NCBI GenBank assembly: GCA_038502055.1
Contig: JAXRKN010000040.1
Location: 1,612,001 to 1,676,000, forward strand
Origin: Tanytarsus gracilentus
Lineage: Eukaryota; Arthropoda; Insecta; Diptera; Chironomidae
DNA length: 64,000 nt
Reading direction: 5' to 3'
The notes under the pieces were generated by a model. It was not told the DNA's origin. It made no database searches and was given only the letters and a program-made list of their open reading frames with translations. Shown in pieces: positions 19,585-32,400 of this stretch; position 1 is the first letter of the stretch; every line of letters starts with the position of its first letter. A program made the position numbers and the translations under genes.

Positions 19585-22224
19585 ATGATGAAAAACTATA
19601 AAGGATTACTTTATGGCGCTGTTGCATATTCTGTTGTGAGTAATTTATTTTGACGAATTTTCTTCTTACTTTCTATTTCGACATGCGTCATTACGCGATT
19701 GAGTGACTCATTTTTGAAGAGCATTGCAATTTCATGATGATCTGACACATGATTACATAGCAATAGGAAAATAATCAAACTCTGAAATTTTCACGCAACG
19801 TAATACATGATGAATGGAATGCAGCGATATCACTTTGATTTTATTTATTTGTGAATTAATTTCCTTATACATTTCCACACCTTTAATCTAGATTGTCATT
19901 AAATTTAATGTTTGATTTTATGGATAACTTTAAAAGATTTTTAAAACACCTAAAACTTTTATACAAAAAATTAATGAAAATTGATTTAAAAAAATGTGCA
20001 CGGTTCCGCTTTTTTAAATTATTCCCATTGTAAAACATCTCAAAGCTCACTTGAATCGTTGTTTTTTTTTTCAATATTTATCACGTTAATTACTCATTAT
20101 ACTTGAAGTGAGGCTTTATTTGAAGGGTTGGAATTGAAATTACTAAAATTTTGCAATTAAAATAAAATAATTATTCTTATTGTCATCATAATTGAATTTT
20201 ATTGCTTCTAAAGAAGTTCATCGCGAATATCTTTTGTGAAGAGGGAATAACATGGGAAATAATAAAAATGACTGATAACATGAGGCATTTATGGATTGAT
20301 TGATTAAGCGGCACTGAAACCCATTCAGTTAAAAAACTATGTATGAGTTTATGTCACCGCACAAAAAAAAATAATCAAACTTTTTTGCCTTTTATCATGC
20401 TTGCGATAAATGCGACATAAAACAATGAAAAAATAATTTCGTAAAAAAACTGTTGTCATTTTGATAAGAAGAGTGAAAATGTGCCGAGAGACTTTCTAAG
20501 CACAAAATTTTATTACCTTTAGTTTACATAATTTTAATTATCTCGCTTTAATAATGAAATAATACCTTTTTTTTCAGGTAATAGGGGCAATTTATGTCAC
20601 ATTATCATTACTTGGCTTACTTGCAAGATGGTGCGTTTTCGATGTTCCGAATTCCTCTCCCTTCATTTACATGCTTTATATGCTTTATTTTCGAGGTAAA
20701 TTTCATCTCACACTTTTTAGATAATTTTTAAGTATTATATTTTTAGTGAGAGGCTGTGAATCTACATTGAATTTGGAAAATTTAGGCATAATCAGCAGTG
20801 TTCCTGTATTAATGAACGAAGAGTCAGATGTCGTGCAGAGAACAACCATAATATTTATTATTTATTTAGCTCTGCATGCAGCACTCGTACTGTTTTCGCT
20901 ATATGCTCTTTGCGGTGTCAACAACTCATGCTTAGGACGAAAGAGCTTCGGAATTTATTTCATGCCATGGATTTTAGTTTGGATCGCAATCATTCTACTG
21001 GACATTATAGCGACAACTATTTTTGCTTTGGATGCAGTTAATGCTCAAGTAAGTTTTTGTCAAAAATATTTTTAAAATTATTAAAATAATATTTTTTAGA
21101 CAAATGAAGGATTGATGGATTTGCTTGGCATTCAAAATCCACAAGTTGTTGGACCTGTTTTTGACCAACTTTCATTTATGGTGCAAAATTTTCCACCCAT
21201 TATGATGGCACTCGTAGCTGCAAAATTCTTCCTAATCCTTCTCGCAAATATTGTGTGGGTAGTCGCAATTACAAAAGCCGGATGGGCCGCCGCAACCTAT
21301 CACAAATATGTGGACAACTCGAGACGGAATTACGAGAACAATATGGGAACGCAAAACCCTGCTTTCGAAGACTTTGAGCCAAAGAATCAGAATAGAAGTT
21401 ACGCAACCAGTGAGCAACCTTCATCTGTTCATGATCTTCCAGTTAGTCCATCTGCACCACGTGATTCTGCAGAGACACGATACAATGATACTTCGACTAG
21501 AGTTCAAACTCTCGTTTACTCCTCAAACAAGCAGCAAAATAATCAGGGACAAACTTATGTCGATGAAGAAATTAAGTACAGAATTCAGAGACCAAATGTT
21601 GCAGCATCAAATCTTGAGCGTCCAATTTCTGTGACAGTTCAACAATATTTAACAACAAGTCGAATCAATCGAAGTGAATCGATTGATCCTGAAATTGAAA
21701 ATCGTCTAAGTCGATTCCAAGAGTCAAACGGTGCAGTGATTAAAACTGTTGAGCCACTAAAATACGATGACATTCCTGACCAGCAAAAATCAATCATTGG
21801 AGTTAGAGTTTTTCCACCCACGCAAGTTAATCGTTCACAAAGTGAAATTAAATCAAAACCAGCTCCACCTCCTAAACCAAATAATCATTACTCAATGCAG
21901 CCCATGGCAGAAATGGATGAACCAATATTATATCGACCTCAAGATCGTCCATTAAACGGAGCTAAAGTGGAGAGAAGCAGCAGCTCATCAAAACCAGTTC
22001 CTGCAGAATTAAGGAATCAATTTGCATTCAACTATCTTGATCCCAATAACCAAGTGCCAAAGCGAACCTTCCAAAATTTGAGTGAAGATGAAGAGCCTCC
22101 AAATGTTCCCGTGCCTGATTACACTCTTCACTTCCCACAAAATAGTCGAAAACGAACAAATTTAAACAGCTCCGATGAGGATTACTCGGGTCAGTGGAGT
22201 CAACAAAATCAACAGAGATATTAA
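19585..22224 (+). CDS. Tetraspan membrane protein 5 of array, long proline-rich tail
   Basis: Four exons, join(19585..19635, 20578..20695, 20747..21048, 21100..22224), 531 aa, with a 942-bp first intron. Core of about 250 aa: YMLYMLYFR then VRGCES in loop 1, IILLDIIATTIFALD in segment three, GLMDLLGIQNP in loop 2, NFPPIMMALVAAKFFL in segment four, AGWAAATYHKYV at its end. An intron sits directly after the YFR motif and the intron after segment two is absent, the reverse of genes 1-4. The cytoplasmic tail of about 270 residues is hydrophilic and Ser/Pro/Asn-rich with a possible SH3-binding stretch (KPAPPPKPNN) and repeated R-S-x-S motifs, suggesting a scaffold-binding tail. Confidence 0.82.
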
Positions 22225-23004
22225 GTATAAGTCAGTTTTATGGGAAGCACAAAGTATGTACTTAATTTTAATAATTTTATTTTATGAAGTTTTATTCAAT
22301 TTTTAAAGTCAAAAAACATTTTCATGTGCAGCTCACAGCGAAATTTTTTAATTCCCCTAAAAAAATTTACTTTATGCGAATTTTTCCAAAATAATTTTGA
22401 TGCAATTTTAAACTCCTGTGTCCCCCTAAAATGTTTTTAATAATTTGCAATTTTTGAAATGTTTTATTTCTGTTGTTTAATCATTAAGAAAACGAAACAA
22501 TAAAAAAAGCTTGAAACGATCAAACAATGAAACATTTGTGAGCTTTATCAATCATTGAAAATATTTTTTTTTTCAGAGTGAACCAATAAATTTGTAGAAA
22601 TTACACGAGCATCAATTACAAGAGGTTTTATGAGATTCTTCAAATCGTTGATAATCAATAAATAATAATGCTTCATTTGTTTTTAAAGGAATGTCCAAAA
22701 GTTCCCCTCATAATAATGATTGAGAACGCGAAAAAATTTATCGACATTCTTTTATCAGCATTTAGGTTCGGTAATTGTCTTTGAGGAACTGATAACCAAG
22801 TTCGATTTTTATATTCGCCTTCTGTCGAATTCAGTTATTGATTGTACATCGACGAAGAGAGCAACAAAAGTCGCGCGAGTCTGTTGTAATATGATTACGT
22901 TCTCTAACAATAATTAGCCCTTTTAGTTCTGACTAACGAGTGTATAATTAGACGTGTGATTTTGACAGATAGTTATCGCGGTATCGAACAAATAATTCGT
23001 GAAA
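22225..23004. other. Intergenic spacer before tetraspan gene 6
   Basis: 780 bp, AT-rich, containing the 3' UTR of gene 5 and the promoter of gene 6. A TCTTTTATCAGC site (about 22748) resembles the GATA-type sites of the other genes. No repeat or ORF of note. Confidence 0.35.
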
Positions 23005-24654
23005 ATGCAACAAATATCAGTGCCATTCGCTTCGTATCCTTATCTTCGATTCCTAGCAATTTTTGCAGGATGTATATGCGTGGTTAGTTTCATAATTCTG
23101 TTTTATCGAACTTTTTGATATGAGAATGTGTTGTGAGATCACTCCGAAAATATTTTCAGTTTTATCGCAAAGAAGAAATAAAATCTTAAGGCATTTTAAT
23201 CATATCAGAGTGTCGCGGCATAATACTTTGGGATTATTTTTGACGTATTTTTAGGGGTTCAGAGTGAAAATTATATGCTGTTCATTTAAAAAAGAATTAT
23301 TTAAAAAATCTTTAAAAATCAATCGCAACACGTTTTCAAAAATATCAATTGGCAGTCACAAATTTTTAATTAAAAACTTCCGTTTGCAATAAATTCTTAT
23401 CTTTTTTCTTTCTTTATAAAAAATAATGACTAATGTTAGATGCAATCAATCGCATGGTTTGGAATGAGTATAACGGCTATAATTGGATACAACTGTAGTA
23501 TTGGTTTCGATAATGTTGGAGCTAACTATGGTAGTTTGCTGATTGTGACACTTTATGAGATGTACTTCAGGGGTATGAAGAATTTACTTCGCTAGATTTT
23601 ATGAATTTATGAGAGTTTTTTTTTATTTTCAAAGGTGATTGCACACCAGTCCCTTATCCAACAATTGACTTTCAAGCAATCGAGAACCTTGAATTATTAT
23701 CAGCATCAAATGTTAACATCTGGATGTGGGTTGTCTTATCGCTGAGCTTTGTTTGGCTTTTAAGCTCTTTAGCATTATTGATGAGTGAGTTTAAAAATAT
23801 AAAATTTTACTCTCCATTTTTATCTTAATTTTTTTTGCAGATGTTAAAAAATCCCATTTGAAATATGCAAATATTTTCATCCTATTCTGGGTTCTTATCA
23901 CAATTACAGTTTCAATTATTGACTTAGTTCTATTTATCTTATTCGCACTTGATTATGATACGATTTTTACCGAAAGCTTCGACTCTGATCTAGATTTCAG
24001 TCTCCCTTCGTCATCAGTTCTCATCACCGCTCAAAATTCAGCTGGAATGATGATGTCAGTCGCATTGCGTGGTTACGTTTTGTGGCTTATCAATGTGGTA
24101 CTGGCTATTTATTTATTCACACAAACGTTCAAGGTCAATAATTACAATAAAATGAACAAGATGGGACGCATTGCATTGACAGATGGTCAAATAAATAATG
24201 CATTTACCGTCAATGAAGCTCACAATCATTCCATCTTGAAAAATCAACCTATTCAAGCCTTTGAGCCGAGGTGAGTATGAACTTTAAAATCTTATGTATT
24301 GAAATAAATTATCAAATTAATTTTAGCACGCAACATCCATGGTACAACTATTTGACATCTGAAATACCACGTGTTCAGAGACAGCCGTCGTCACTTGTTC
24401 GATCTACATCCGTTAACGGATTGGAAGAAGCTTTTAATAAACGAATGACAACCGCACATGTGGTCAGCAATAAAAATACTTTCAACTCTGAGGTTGTTCT
24501 TCGAAGGGATCAAGTTATTCCCGTAACTTCCGCGGCTCCAAGTCGTCAAAGCACAAACATTAATAATTTAAATTACCTCCAAACACCTCAACCACAATTC
24601 GATAATCGGCCACCATTGAAATCCGGAATCTTGAGAAATTCCCGTTACCAATAA
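23005..24654 (+). CDS. Tetraspan membrane protein 6 of array
   Basis: Five exons, join(23005..23082, 23440..23572, 23635..23784, 23841..24270, 24327..24654), 372 aa. TLYEMYFRGDCTPVPYP marks loop 1; SIIDLVLFILFALDYD marks segment three; segment four is MMMSVALRGYVLWLINVV. As in gene 5 an intron follows the YFR motif in phase 1; unlike gene 5 it also keeps the intron after segment two and has an extra intron in the tail. The tail of about 135 residues is Gln/Asn/Ser-rich and ends SGILRNSRYQ; an internal SILKNQP resembles the terminal ILRN motif. Most diverged member together with gene 5. Confidence 0.8.
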
Positions 24655-25468
24655 ACTTTTCGATTGTTTTTTTAGTTGACGATTTTTCAAGAATAAAAAA
24701 TCTATTAATAGGAAGTTCAATGAGTATTTTGTAATTTTTTTATCAGCTCTCAAAGTCACAGAAAATCATAACATCATGTCGCATCAATAATAAATAATAT
24801 GCTCCCCTGCAAAGAGTTGTTGAAGTGGGAGCTGATAAGCTTAAAAGCGTCTATAGTACAATGCTGTCTATAAAGAGGTTTTCCTTCTGTTCTGATAACA
24901 TTTTGAACTTTCATGCTCTACGACGCAATTGTTTTTTACGTGAAATATTTTTTATGGAGAGGATTTAAATTGCTTAGAATCGAATGAACGAAAATAACGG
25001 TCAGTAAATTTTTGAACTAAATTCATAGTCACCCTGGTGGGTTTGATGAGGATATTGTGTCACGTTGCTTAAAATATTTAAATTTTATTAAATAAATTTT
25101 AAGAATTGAATTTCAATTTTGTTAAAAAAAATTAAAAATTCGTCATTTTAAAATTTTAATTTTTTTTAGGTTAATTTAGCCTTAAATAGTTTTTAAATTA
25201 ACCTTAAACTTTTTTTTTCAAATTAAAAAATAAAATAAATAATTACAACAATCTATGGTTATTTCTAAAAAGTCCCATCATCACCGCACACTTCCACTAC
25301 TTTGTTGATTTCTCTCATAATCTTCCGCTCACTAAAAAAACGTCGATTAAACTTTTACTAAATCTCGTCAATTAAAAGCTGCTTCATTTTCATTTTAACT
25401 GTCGATCAAGAAGCAAAGTACATACTCTTTCTCACTTAGTGCTTAATTTTGTGAATCATTAATTAATC
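24655..25468. other. Intergenic region between tetraspan gene 6 and Gcsh
   Basis: 814 bp of AT-rich sequence with homopolymer runs. Nothing recognised beyond expected UTR and promoter DNA. Confidence 0.35.
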
Positions 25469-26105
25469 ATGGTGTTTTGTCGAATTATTCTTAAAAATTC
25501 AAGGAATGTCATTAGCAATCTTCAAGCGCCGCTTAAGTCACATTTCGGAAAGATTAATGCAAGGTGCTTCAGTATCACGCTGTCAAATTATTCAGGTAAG
25601 TCGTGTGGCAATAAACTTGCTAGCGTTAGCCTGCGATAAGAAGAGTGGAACATCCGTGACATTGCGCTCAATTAATTTTGATAACCTTTCGCTATTGACT
25701 TATATAATTTATGGTTCTCTCTTTTTAGAGCGAAAATTCTCAAAAAAACATGAATGGGTGCTGGTAGATGGCAATAATATTGGAACAGTTGGCATTTCAA
25801 ACTATGCGCAGGAGGCGCTCGGCGATGTTGTCTATGCACAGTTACCGGATGCTGGAACGATTCTTGTAAAGGACGATGAATGCGGTGCATTGGAAAGTGT
25901 TAAGGCTGCAAGTGAAATCTATAGTCCAGTGAGTGGCGATGTGAGTGAAAAAAATAAGGCAACGGAGGATACGCCGAGTCTAGTAAACACTTCCTGTTAT
26001 AAAGATGGATGGCTATTTAAAATTAAACTCGCGAAACCTGCAGAACTTGAGGAACTAATGAACGAAAAAGAATACGAGGAATATTTAAAACAAGATGCTC
26101 ATTAA
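25469..26105 (+). CDS. Gcsh: Glycine cleavage system H protein, mitochondrial
   Basis: Lipoyl carrier that shuttles the aminomethyl group between the P, T and L proteins of the mitochondrial glycine cleavage complex. Two exons, join(25469..25595, 25729..26105), 167 aa. The first 40 residues are Arg/Ser/Asn-rich without acidic residues (MVFCRIILKNSRN), a mitochondrial presequence. The H-protein domain runs from KFSKKHEWV to the C-terminus; the lipoylated lysine is K101 in LESVKAASEIYSP. Later marks are NTSCYKDGWLFKIKL and YEEYLKQ. Size and motifs are typical, and the gene looks intact. Confidence 0.95.
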
Positions 26106-26478
26106 ATGATCTTTGACTTTGCCCGAATTAAACTGTTGCATTTTATGCTGCTTGTAATTTTTTCCTTAACATTATTAGCGCTTTAATTAAAAAATATTAT
26201 AAAGAAAATTATTGATGTTTTTTTGATCAAAATCAAATGTGTCAGCATTTTCAGAAAATAAAATTTTAAATTAAAAGTTTAAACTTGTCTTTTTTTCACT
26301 TCCAAATTGTTAACTTAAAAGAATTTATTAATTTTTAAAAAAGTTTTATGTACTCGCATAATTTGCTTTATGAAATTTAAAACATTTTGCATAACTTTAA
26401 GGGGTAATTTAAAAAATTATGTATGAACCACGTGCTCTATTTAAAAGTGTTGGGAGAAAATTAAAAAAATGTTTCAAA

Positions 26479-27352
26479 ACCCACACGTGGGTGTTGCCGT
26501 GTAACTTGTATTATTCTTTTTGGTTCCTTGCTTCCTTTGGTCTCCTTTGGTTCAATGTTAATGCTTTTTTTTCATTTTATTGTGTTTTTTTTCCATTGTG
26601 TTTCATTTTCCCTTTTCCATTATATTGTTTATTTTATTGTGTTATTTTATTTGTTTATTTTATTTTTTCATTTTCCATTTGTTTCATTTTCCTTGTTCCA
26701 TTTTCCATTGTTTTCATTTTCATTTTTTCATTTTCCATTGTGTTCCATTTTCCATTGTGTTTCATTTTCCATTGTGTTCCATTTTCCATTGTGTTCCATT
26801 TTCATTGCGTTATTTTAGATATGATCGATTCTGGTAAATTACGAGTTAATGAGGTACATGAAGTACTTTAAAAAATGGATTAGTGGATTCTTGGACACTC
26901 CTGGGGGTGACGGTATTCTTAAAAATATATGCTAATCAATTCCTGATGAATTAGGTTAACGAGGTACATGAAGATATTTTAAAAAATGGAATTAGGGGCC
27001 TACTGGCCGCCGTGATGGACATTGGTGGCACTCTTGGATGGCCATGATAGACATTCCTCAAATATTATCAATGCCTTTCGATTCCTGATACAAATACGAG
27101 TTCAACGACATACATGAAGCCATATAACAGGAAATTTGTATGAAAAATGGCATTTAGGGCTGTCCATGGCACGACCTGTGGTCATGACCCTCATAATTCC
27201 TAAAATGGCCGAATCTAAATTCATAGACCTACCATTTGGCGAAAACTAGAAGTCTCTAGCTATCTCAGGAGCCGAGATCTCGATGGAACAGACAGACGGA
27301 CGGACGGACGGAAATAGGCGCATATAAGTGTTACACCACTTCGTGGGTTACA
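26479..27352. mobile_element. Degenerate non-autonomous element with imperfect inverted ends
   Basis: The left end (CCACACGTGGGTGTTGCC then GTGTAACTTG, 26481-26508) and the inverse complement of the right end (GTGTAACCCACGAAGTGG then TGTAACACTT, near 27325-27352) share AACCCAC, GTGGTGT-like and AAC..CTT blocks. The interior is a C/T-rich simple repeat followed by diverged copies of the unit also found at 28.0-28.5 kb (TACGAGTTCAACGACATAC, GAAGCCATATAA). A GACGGACGGACGG run lies at 27297-27310. No coding capacity. Boundaries are approximate. Confidence 0.45.
26575..26816. repeat. Simple/tandem repeat, 17-bp unit TTTTCCATTGTGTTCCA
   Basis: Four near-identical 17-bp copies at 26731-26798, preceded by a degenerate T/C-rich tract of the same flavour from about 26575. 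The tract is open in all three forward frames (Phe/Cys/Ser-rich translations), which is an artefact of the repeat rather than a gene. Confidence 0.9.
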
Positions 27353-28013
27353 CTAAAAATGACAATAATTTTTTTTCGCTGTCTTGATGTTTCATTACAC
27401 TCTCTCATGAAATGACAATTCTCGAGTTATAGTAAAAAAAAATGTTTGAGAAATTTCACTTCTCTCTTTAAACTGTCTCGTCTCATCGCTCATCTATATT
27501 GAATCACAATGTGATTAGCGAAACTCAAGCATAATCGTACGATTTTTAAGTGAATCATACGAGAGAAACTGTTGCAATTGGCAACTGATTATTTTTAAGG
27601 TAAACTTGATTTCGCATCAAATTTGCACCTTTCACCTAAAGCCAACGAGCATTTGACAGTGACACACTGGAAATAAAAAACATAGAGAATAAATTAATTA
27701 ATTTAATCATAGCAGTATTTAGTATTTTATTTCCGCACTTAAAATAGAATTGAAACACTCACAACATAAAAGATAAACCTTTTGTGAAAGAAATATAGTT
27801 CAAGGTTAATGCAACCGTGCAATGAACGAGAATTTTCAGTTGTATTAGAATGTAAATTTTGAGAATGTATGTGACTATAAGGATTTAATTGACCTTCGCC
27901 ACATAATTCGATTTGCATCAACCACTAAAAAATTATACTAATGCAATGTATAACAAGATGGGTCTGCAAACGGCGTTGCCATTTCCAATAGCTCCGCTGT
28001 CTTAGATTAGTAC

Positions 28014-28500
28014 CCCATAGTTCTGAAAAATGGACATAAGTGGCACTCCTGGCCGACCATGATGGACATTCCTCAAAAATCGTCAGTGTTAATCAATTCC
28101 TGATGCAATGACGAGTTCAACGACACCCATGAAGCCATAGTTCTGAAAAATGGACATTAGTGGCATTACTGGTCGGCCATGATGGACACTCCTCAAAAAT
28201 CATCAATGCCAATCAATTCCTAATGCAATGACGAGTTCAACGACATACATGAAGCCATAGTTCTGAAAAATGGACATTAGTGGCACTCCTGGTCGGCCAT
28301 GATGGACATTCTTCAAAAATCGTCAATGTCAATCGATTCCTGATGCAATGACGAGTTCAACGACACCCATGAAGCCATAGTTCTGAAAAAATGGACATTA
28401 TTGGCACTCCAGGCCGGCCATGATGGACACTCCTCAAAAATCATCAATGCCAATCGATTCCTGGTCAAATTACGAGTTCAACGATACCCATGAAGCCATA
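28014..28500. repeat. Tandem array, four copies of a 120-bp unit
   Basis: CCATAGTTCTGAAAAATGG recurs at 28014, 28134, 28254 and 28374, an exact 120-bp period; the last copy has one extra A. Copies differ by scattered substitutions and the fourth diverges at its end. Each unit contains GGCCATGATGGACA-like, CAATCAATTCCTGATGC and ACGAGTTCAACGACA segments. Diverged single units appear at 26880-27150. Confidence 0.95.
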
Positions 28501-28672
28501 TAAGAGAAAATTTGTATGAAAAAGGACATTTTTGCACTCAGGGAAGGTCCTTGGAGGGTCATACCTCAAAACTAAATACTTCTTGCACAACTAGAACCAA
28601 AACCCGATCTTTAGCCGTAAACCCGAGTCAAATCCGACCAGCCGTTCTTGAGATATGGCGTTCACTAAGATC

Positions 28673-28724
28673 GTAAGAAAGTGAGAAAGTGAGAAAGTGA
28701 GAAAGTAAGAAAGTGAGAAAGTAA
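28673..28724. repeat. 8-bp microsatellite (GTGAGAAA)n
   Basis: About six copies of GTGAGAAA with GTAAGAAA variants, inside the TIR-bounded element. Confidence 0.9.
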
Positions 28725-29423
28725 GATGACTTAAATGGCTCTAACTCCTCGTAGGATCAACCGATTTCAAATCTGTTTTCGCCAGTTTGTAGGGTTTGGC
28801 TAGGCCTATCATTTGAGTATATGTTTTGATATTGCACAATGTAATGTCTTGGCACTAGGGGCCAAAAACTGGTTTTGGAGAAATCCAAAATTAATATATA
28901 GCGGAGCTATAAAACATTTCAAAGCGACTGTAATCACGTGTTGTTGCTATCTTAGGATTACTCACAATTTTTTCATATTATAAAAATTGCACAAAATTAG
29001 AAATAACATGCACATACACATTCGAACATTTTTGCACATGAGCAGAAAAAGGAAAGTTGCCAGAACGATTGAAAATTTTCCGAATCAGTTCTATAAGCTT
29101 TTCTTCATGAATGGTGGCAATACTCAAACTTCTGTATGTGTGTGAGCATTTTGTTTCACGTAAAGAAAAAATATTGGCTCTTAGTTGGCGAGTGAATTTG
29201 GTCGATCACAGTTCGGTTTCCGTGTAAATTAAATTTTTGATTTTCTCGAGTGGCACTTAAAAAACTTAAACTTATTTTTTGACCTTTCTGTGAAATTTGC
29301 TGAATCGAGAGGAGGCACTCAAAAAATTCTTGTCAAGCTGATGTTGATTCAAATCTAAAGTGTGAAATAAAAATTTCATTAGAAAAAATCGATTTTTGAC
29401 TCTAGACAGTAGAAAAATCGAAA

Positions 29424-32400
29424 ATGCCATCAGAACAAAAAATTTATCAGCCCGATTCGAAGTTGGCTCGCTCAGCCTACGTTTCATCATTCCAACAGTA
29501 TGAAGAGCTCTATAAAGAGTCCATTGAACAGCCAGAAAAATTCTGGGGAAATATTGCGAAACAATTTCATTGGGAGACTCCAGCTGATCCGAAAAATTTC
29601 ATGTCCTATAACTTTGACATCTCAAAAGGACCAATCTCAATAAAATGGATGGAAGGCGCAACCACAAATATTTGCTACAACTTACTCGACAGAAACATTA
29701 AAAATGGACATGGTGATAAAATTGCATTTTATTGGTATGTCTTGCTTTTTAAAGTTTTTGCTCCCGCTGAAAAAAAAAGCTTTAATATAAAATTCACATT
29801 CTATGTGGAAAGTGAGAAAAATTCTCTAAAATCGTGGGCGGAAAATATATATATATAAGATATTGATTTTCCATTTTTCTTCCACCCACGAGAGTCGCAG
29901 GATTTTTCTCATTCTAAAGTTGTGCAATATAAAAGCTTACATTTACACTTACACAAAAAAAAGGTTCTTACGCCTATATGTGGAGTAAAGAAGAGAAAAT
30001 GTTGAGTATGGTCATTCACAAAAATGCATATATACACAACGCAAGGTGGTTGACGTACGAGAATGATATTCCGAATTTATACATACGTAATTAAATTCTA
30101 AAGGTGTAAAGTTCATCGTTCAGTACAGTTTTGCGCAAGCACCTTTTTAATTAAGCCCTCACACCAGTGGCACTTTAAAGCTAATTTGAGTTTTTAAACA
30201 AAACAAAATTTTGCAGAATTGCGTCAGAAGATTTTTTTCCATCAAAAAATTGTATTTCATTATTTTAGCAAAATATTTTTCACTCATGAATCAGTGTGCA
30301 TGACTAAAATAATATTATCAACTTTATCATCAAAATGTCAATGAAATAAATTCGAAAAGTTAATACGACTTGTTAGATTTTAAATGTTTTTATTCTTTTA
30401 AGTTTAATGACACACAGAAGCTTTATTTACTTTTGCATTATCTCACCTAGTGTGTACTTAGTAATCCCAATAATTTTTCTACAAATTGCGAATGTGGTTG
30501 TTAGGTAATTAAACTTTTTACGTAAAGTGATTCGAAAGCGATAAGCACGGCATTTATGTTCTCATCAAAATCACGCGATACACACAAACTGATAATGTCT
30601 TCATAAGTCCTTGAGTTATAATCGACGACGAAATAAAAATTAAAAATCAATTTTTACAACATTATAATTTGCATTGAAATGATGAGATATTGAGGTATGT
30701 CCAATTATTATTTAAATTGAATGATTTATGGCATGATTAACTCAATCAAGTCGAAATTGTTTCATAATTGTCTATCAACGTTCTTCGTGAAAGTTCTTCA
30801 TTATATTTTGAGTGGTGATGCGATGATAAGATAAAAGTACATATTGACGCATTAGTGTGTAAAGCGAGGTGTAAACAATTCAATTATAAGAATTGTCAAT
30901 TTCTTGAAACGATTTTTCGGCGTCTTTTAAAAATGAAAGTAAAAATGACAAGAAATTTTTTTTTGAACTCAATAACAACAGAAAAAATTATTTCTTTCAA
31001 GTAGTTTAAAAATTAGAGTTAGAAAATTTAAATTTTGAAGATTTTTAAAATAAAATTAATATTTAATTTTTCAAGAGTTAATTTAGTTTTTTTAATCTCC
31101 TTTCTTAGGGAAGGAAACCATCCGGACGATTTTACTCGTTTCACTTATAGAAAGCTTCTTCAGGAAGTTTGTCGTTTTGCAAATGTTCTCAAAATGCATG
31201 GCGTTAACAAAGGCGATCGAGTTGCAATTTATATGCCCATGATTATGGAAACACCAATTGCCATGTTAGCGTGCGCTCGAATCGGTGCAGTTCATTCGAT
31301 TGTTGTAAGTGCCGAACAGGTGTTTTATAAATGAGTCGTGACTTAGAATATGTTTAATTCAAATCCAATGTAGTTTGCTGGCTTCTCATCTGACTCGCTC
31401 GCTGAACGAATGAAAGATTGTCAGGCTAAAATCTTATTGACATCGGACGGTGCATGGCGCGGAGAAAAATTATTGCACTTGAAAAAGATTTGTGATCATG
31501 CTTTGGAGAAGGCTGAGGAATTAGGTCATCACGTTGAGGCATGCATTGTTGTCAAGCATATTCAGCGTGTAACTGCACCCGCTCCGGAGCTAGCTGATGA
31601 TTTTTCAGTCGACATGAGGGACGATAGAGATTTTTGGTGGCACGAGGAGATGGAGGATGCTGAACCAAGTTGCTATCCCGAATGGACTGCTGCTGAAGAT
31701 CCTCTTTTCATGTTGTACACGTCAGGTTCAACGGGAAAACCTAAAGGCGTCTTACACACAACTGCCGGGTACTTACTCCATGCAAGTACGACCTTCAAAA
31801 TTGTCTTCGATTATAAGCCAGGCGATGTGTATTGGTGCACTGCTGATATTGGATGGATTACTGGACACACATATGTTGTCTATGGACCACTTGCAAATGG
31901 CGCCACTTCCGTTATGGTATTTTATTTCACAACTAAATTAAAATGCATGTTAAACTTTTTTGGTTTTCAGTTTGAAGGATCTCCATTTTATCCTGACAAC
32001 GATCGATATTGGCAGTGTATTGATAAATATAAGGTTTCACAATTCTATACGGCACCAACCGCATTAAGATCTCTTATGAAATTCGGAGATGAACCGGTAC
32101 TGAAGCACAATCTAGAGTCCTTGAAGTGAGTTAATTGATTTATGCATCGATGAGCATCCTAAATGATTTATTTTTAGAGTTCTTGGTAGTGTTGGTGAGC
32201 CAATTAACCCAGAAGCATGGCTTTGGTATTACAATGTTGTTGGAAAAGAAAAATGCTCAATAGTAGATACCTTTTGGCAGACTGAGACTGGAGGTAAAAA
32301 TTAATTTATTAAAAAATAATTAAATAAAATTTATCAACTTTCAAATCAAGGTCACGTCATTACGCCCCTTCCCGGTTGTACTCCTATGAAACCTGGCTCT

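Larger units (their letters stand above)
27988..28910. mobile_element. MITE-like element with 11-bp terminal inverted repeats
   Basis: ATAGCTCCGCT at 27988-27998 and its exact reverse complement AGCGGAGCTAT at 28900-28910 bound a 923-bp segment. If the repeat proper starts at GCTCCGCT, both ends are flanked by TA, as in TA-targeting elements. Inside are the 4 x 120-bp tandem array, a non-repetitive block, and an 8-bp microsatellite; there is no ORF for a transposase. A shorter element of shared sequence lies 0.6 kb upstream. Element class is not determined. Confidence 0.55.

Noticed and set aside
26419..26871. 150-codon ORF and two overlapping ORFs rich in Phe, Cys and Ser
   Set aside because: They are three readings of the same T/C-rich 17-bp repeat; the hydrophobic composition is a repeat artefact.
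28014..28500. Possible CRISPR array
   Set aside because: The 120-bp units are contiguous with no unique spacers, and the genome is eukaryotic.
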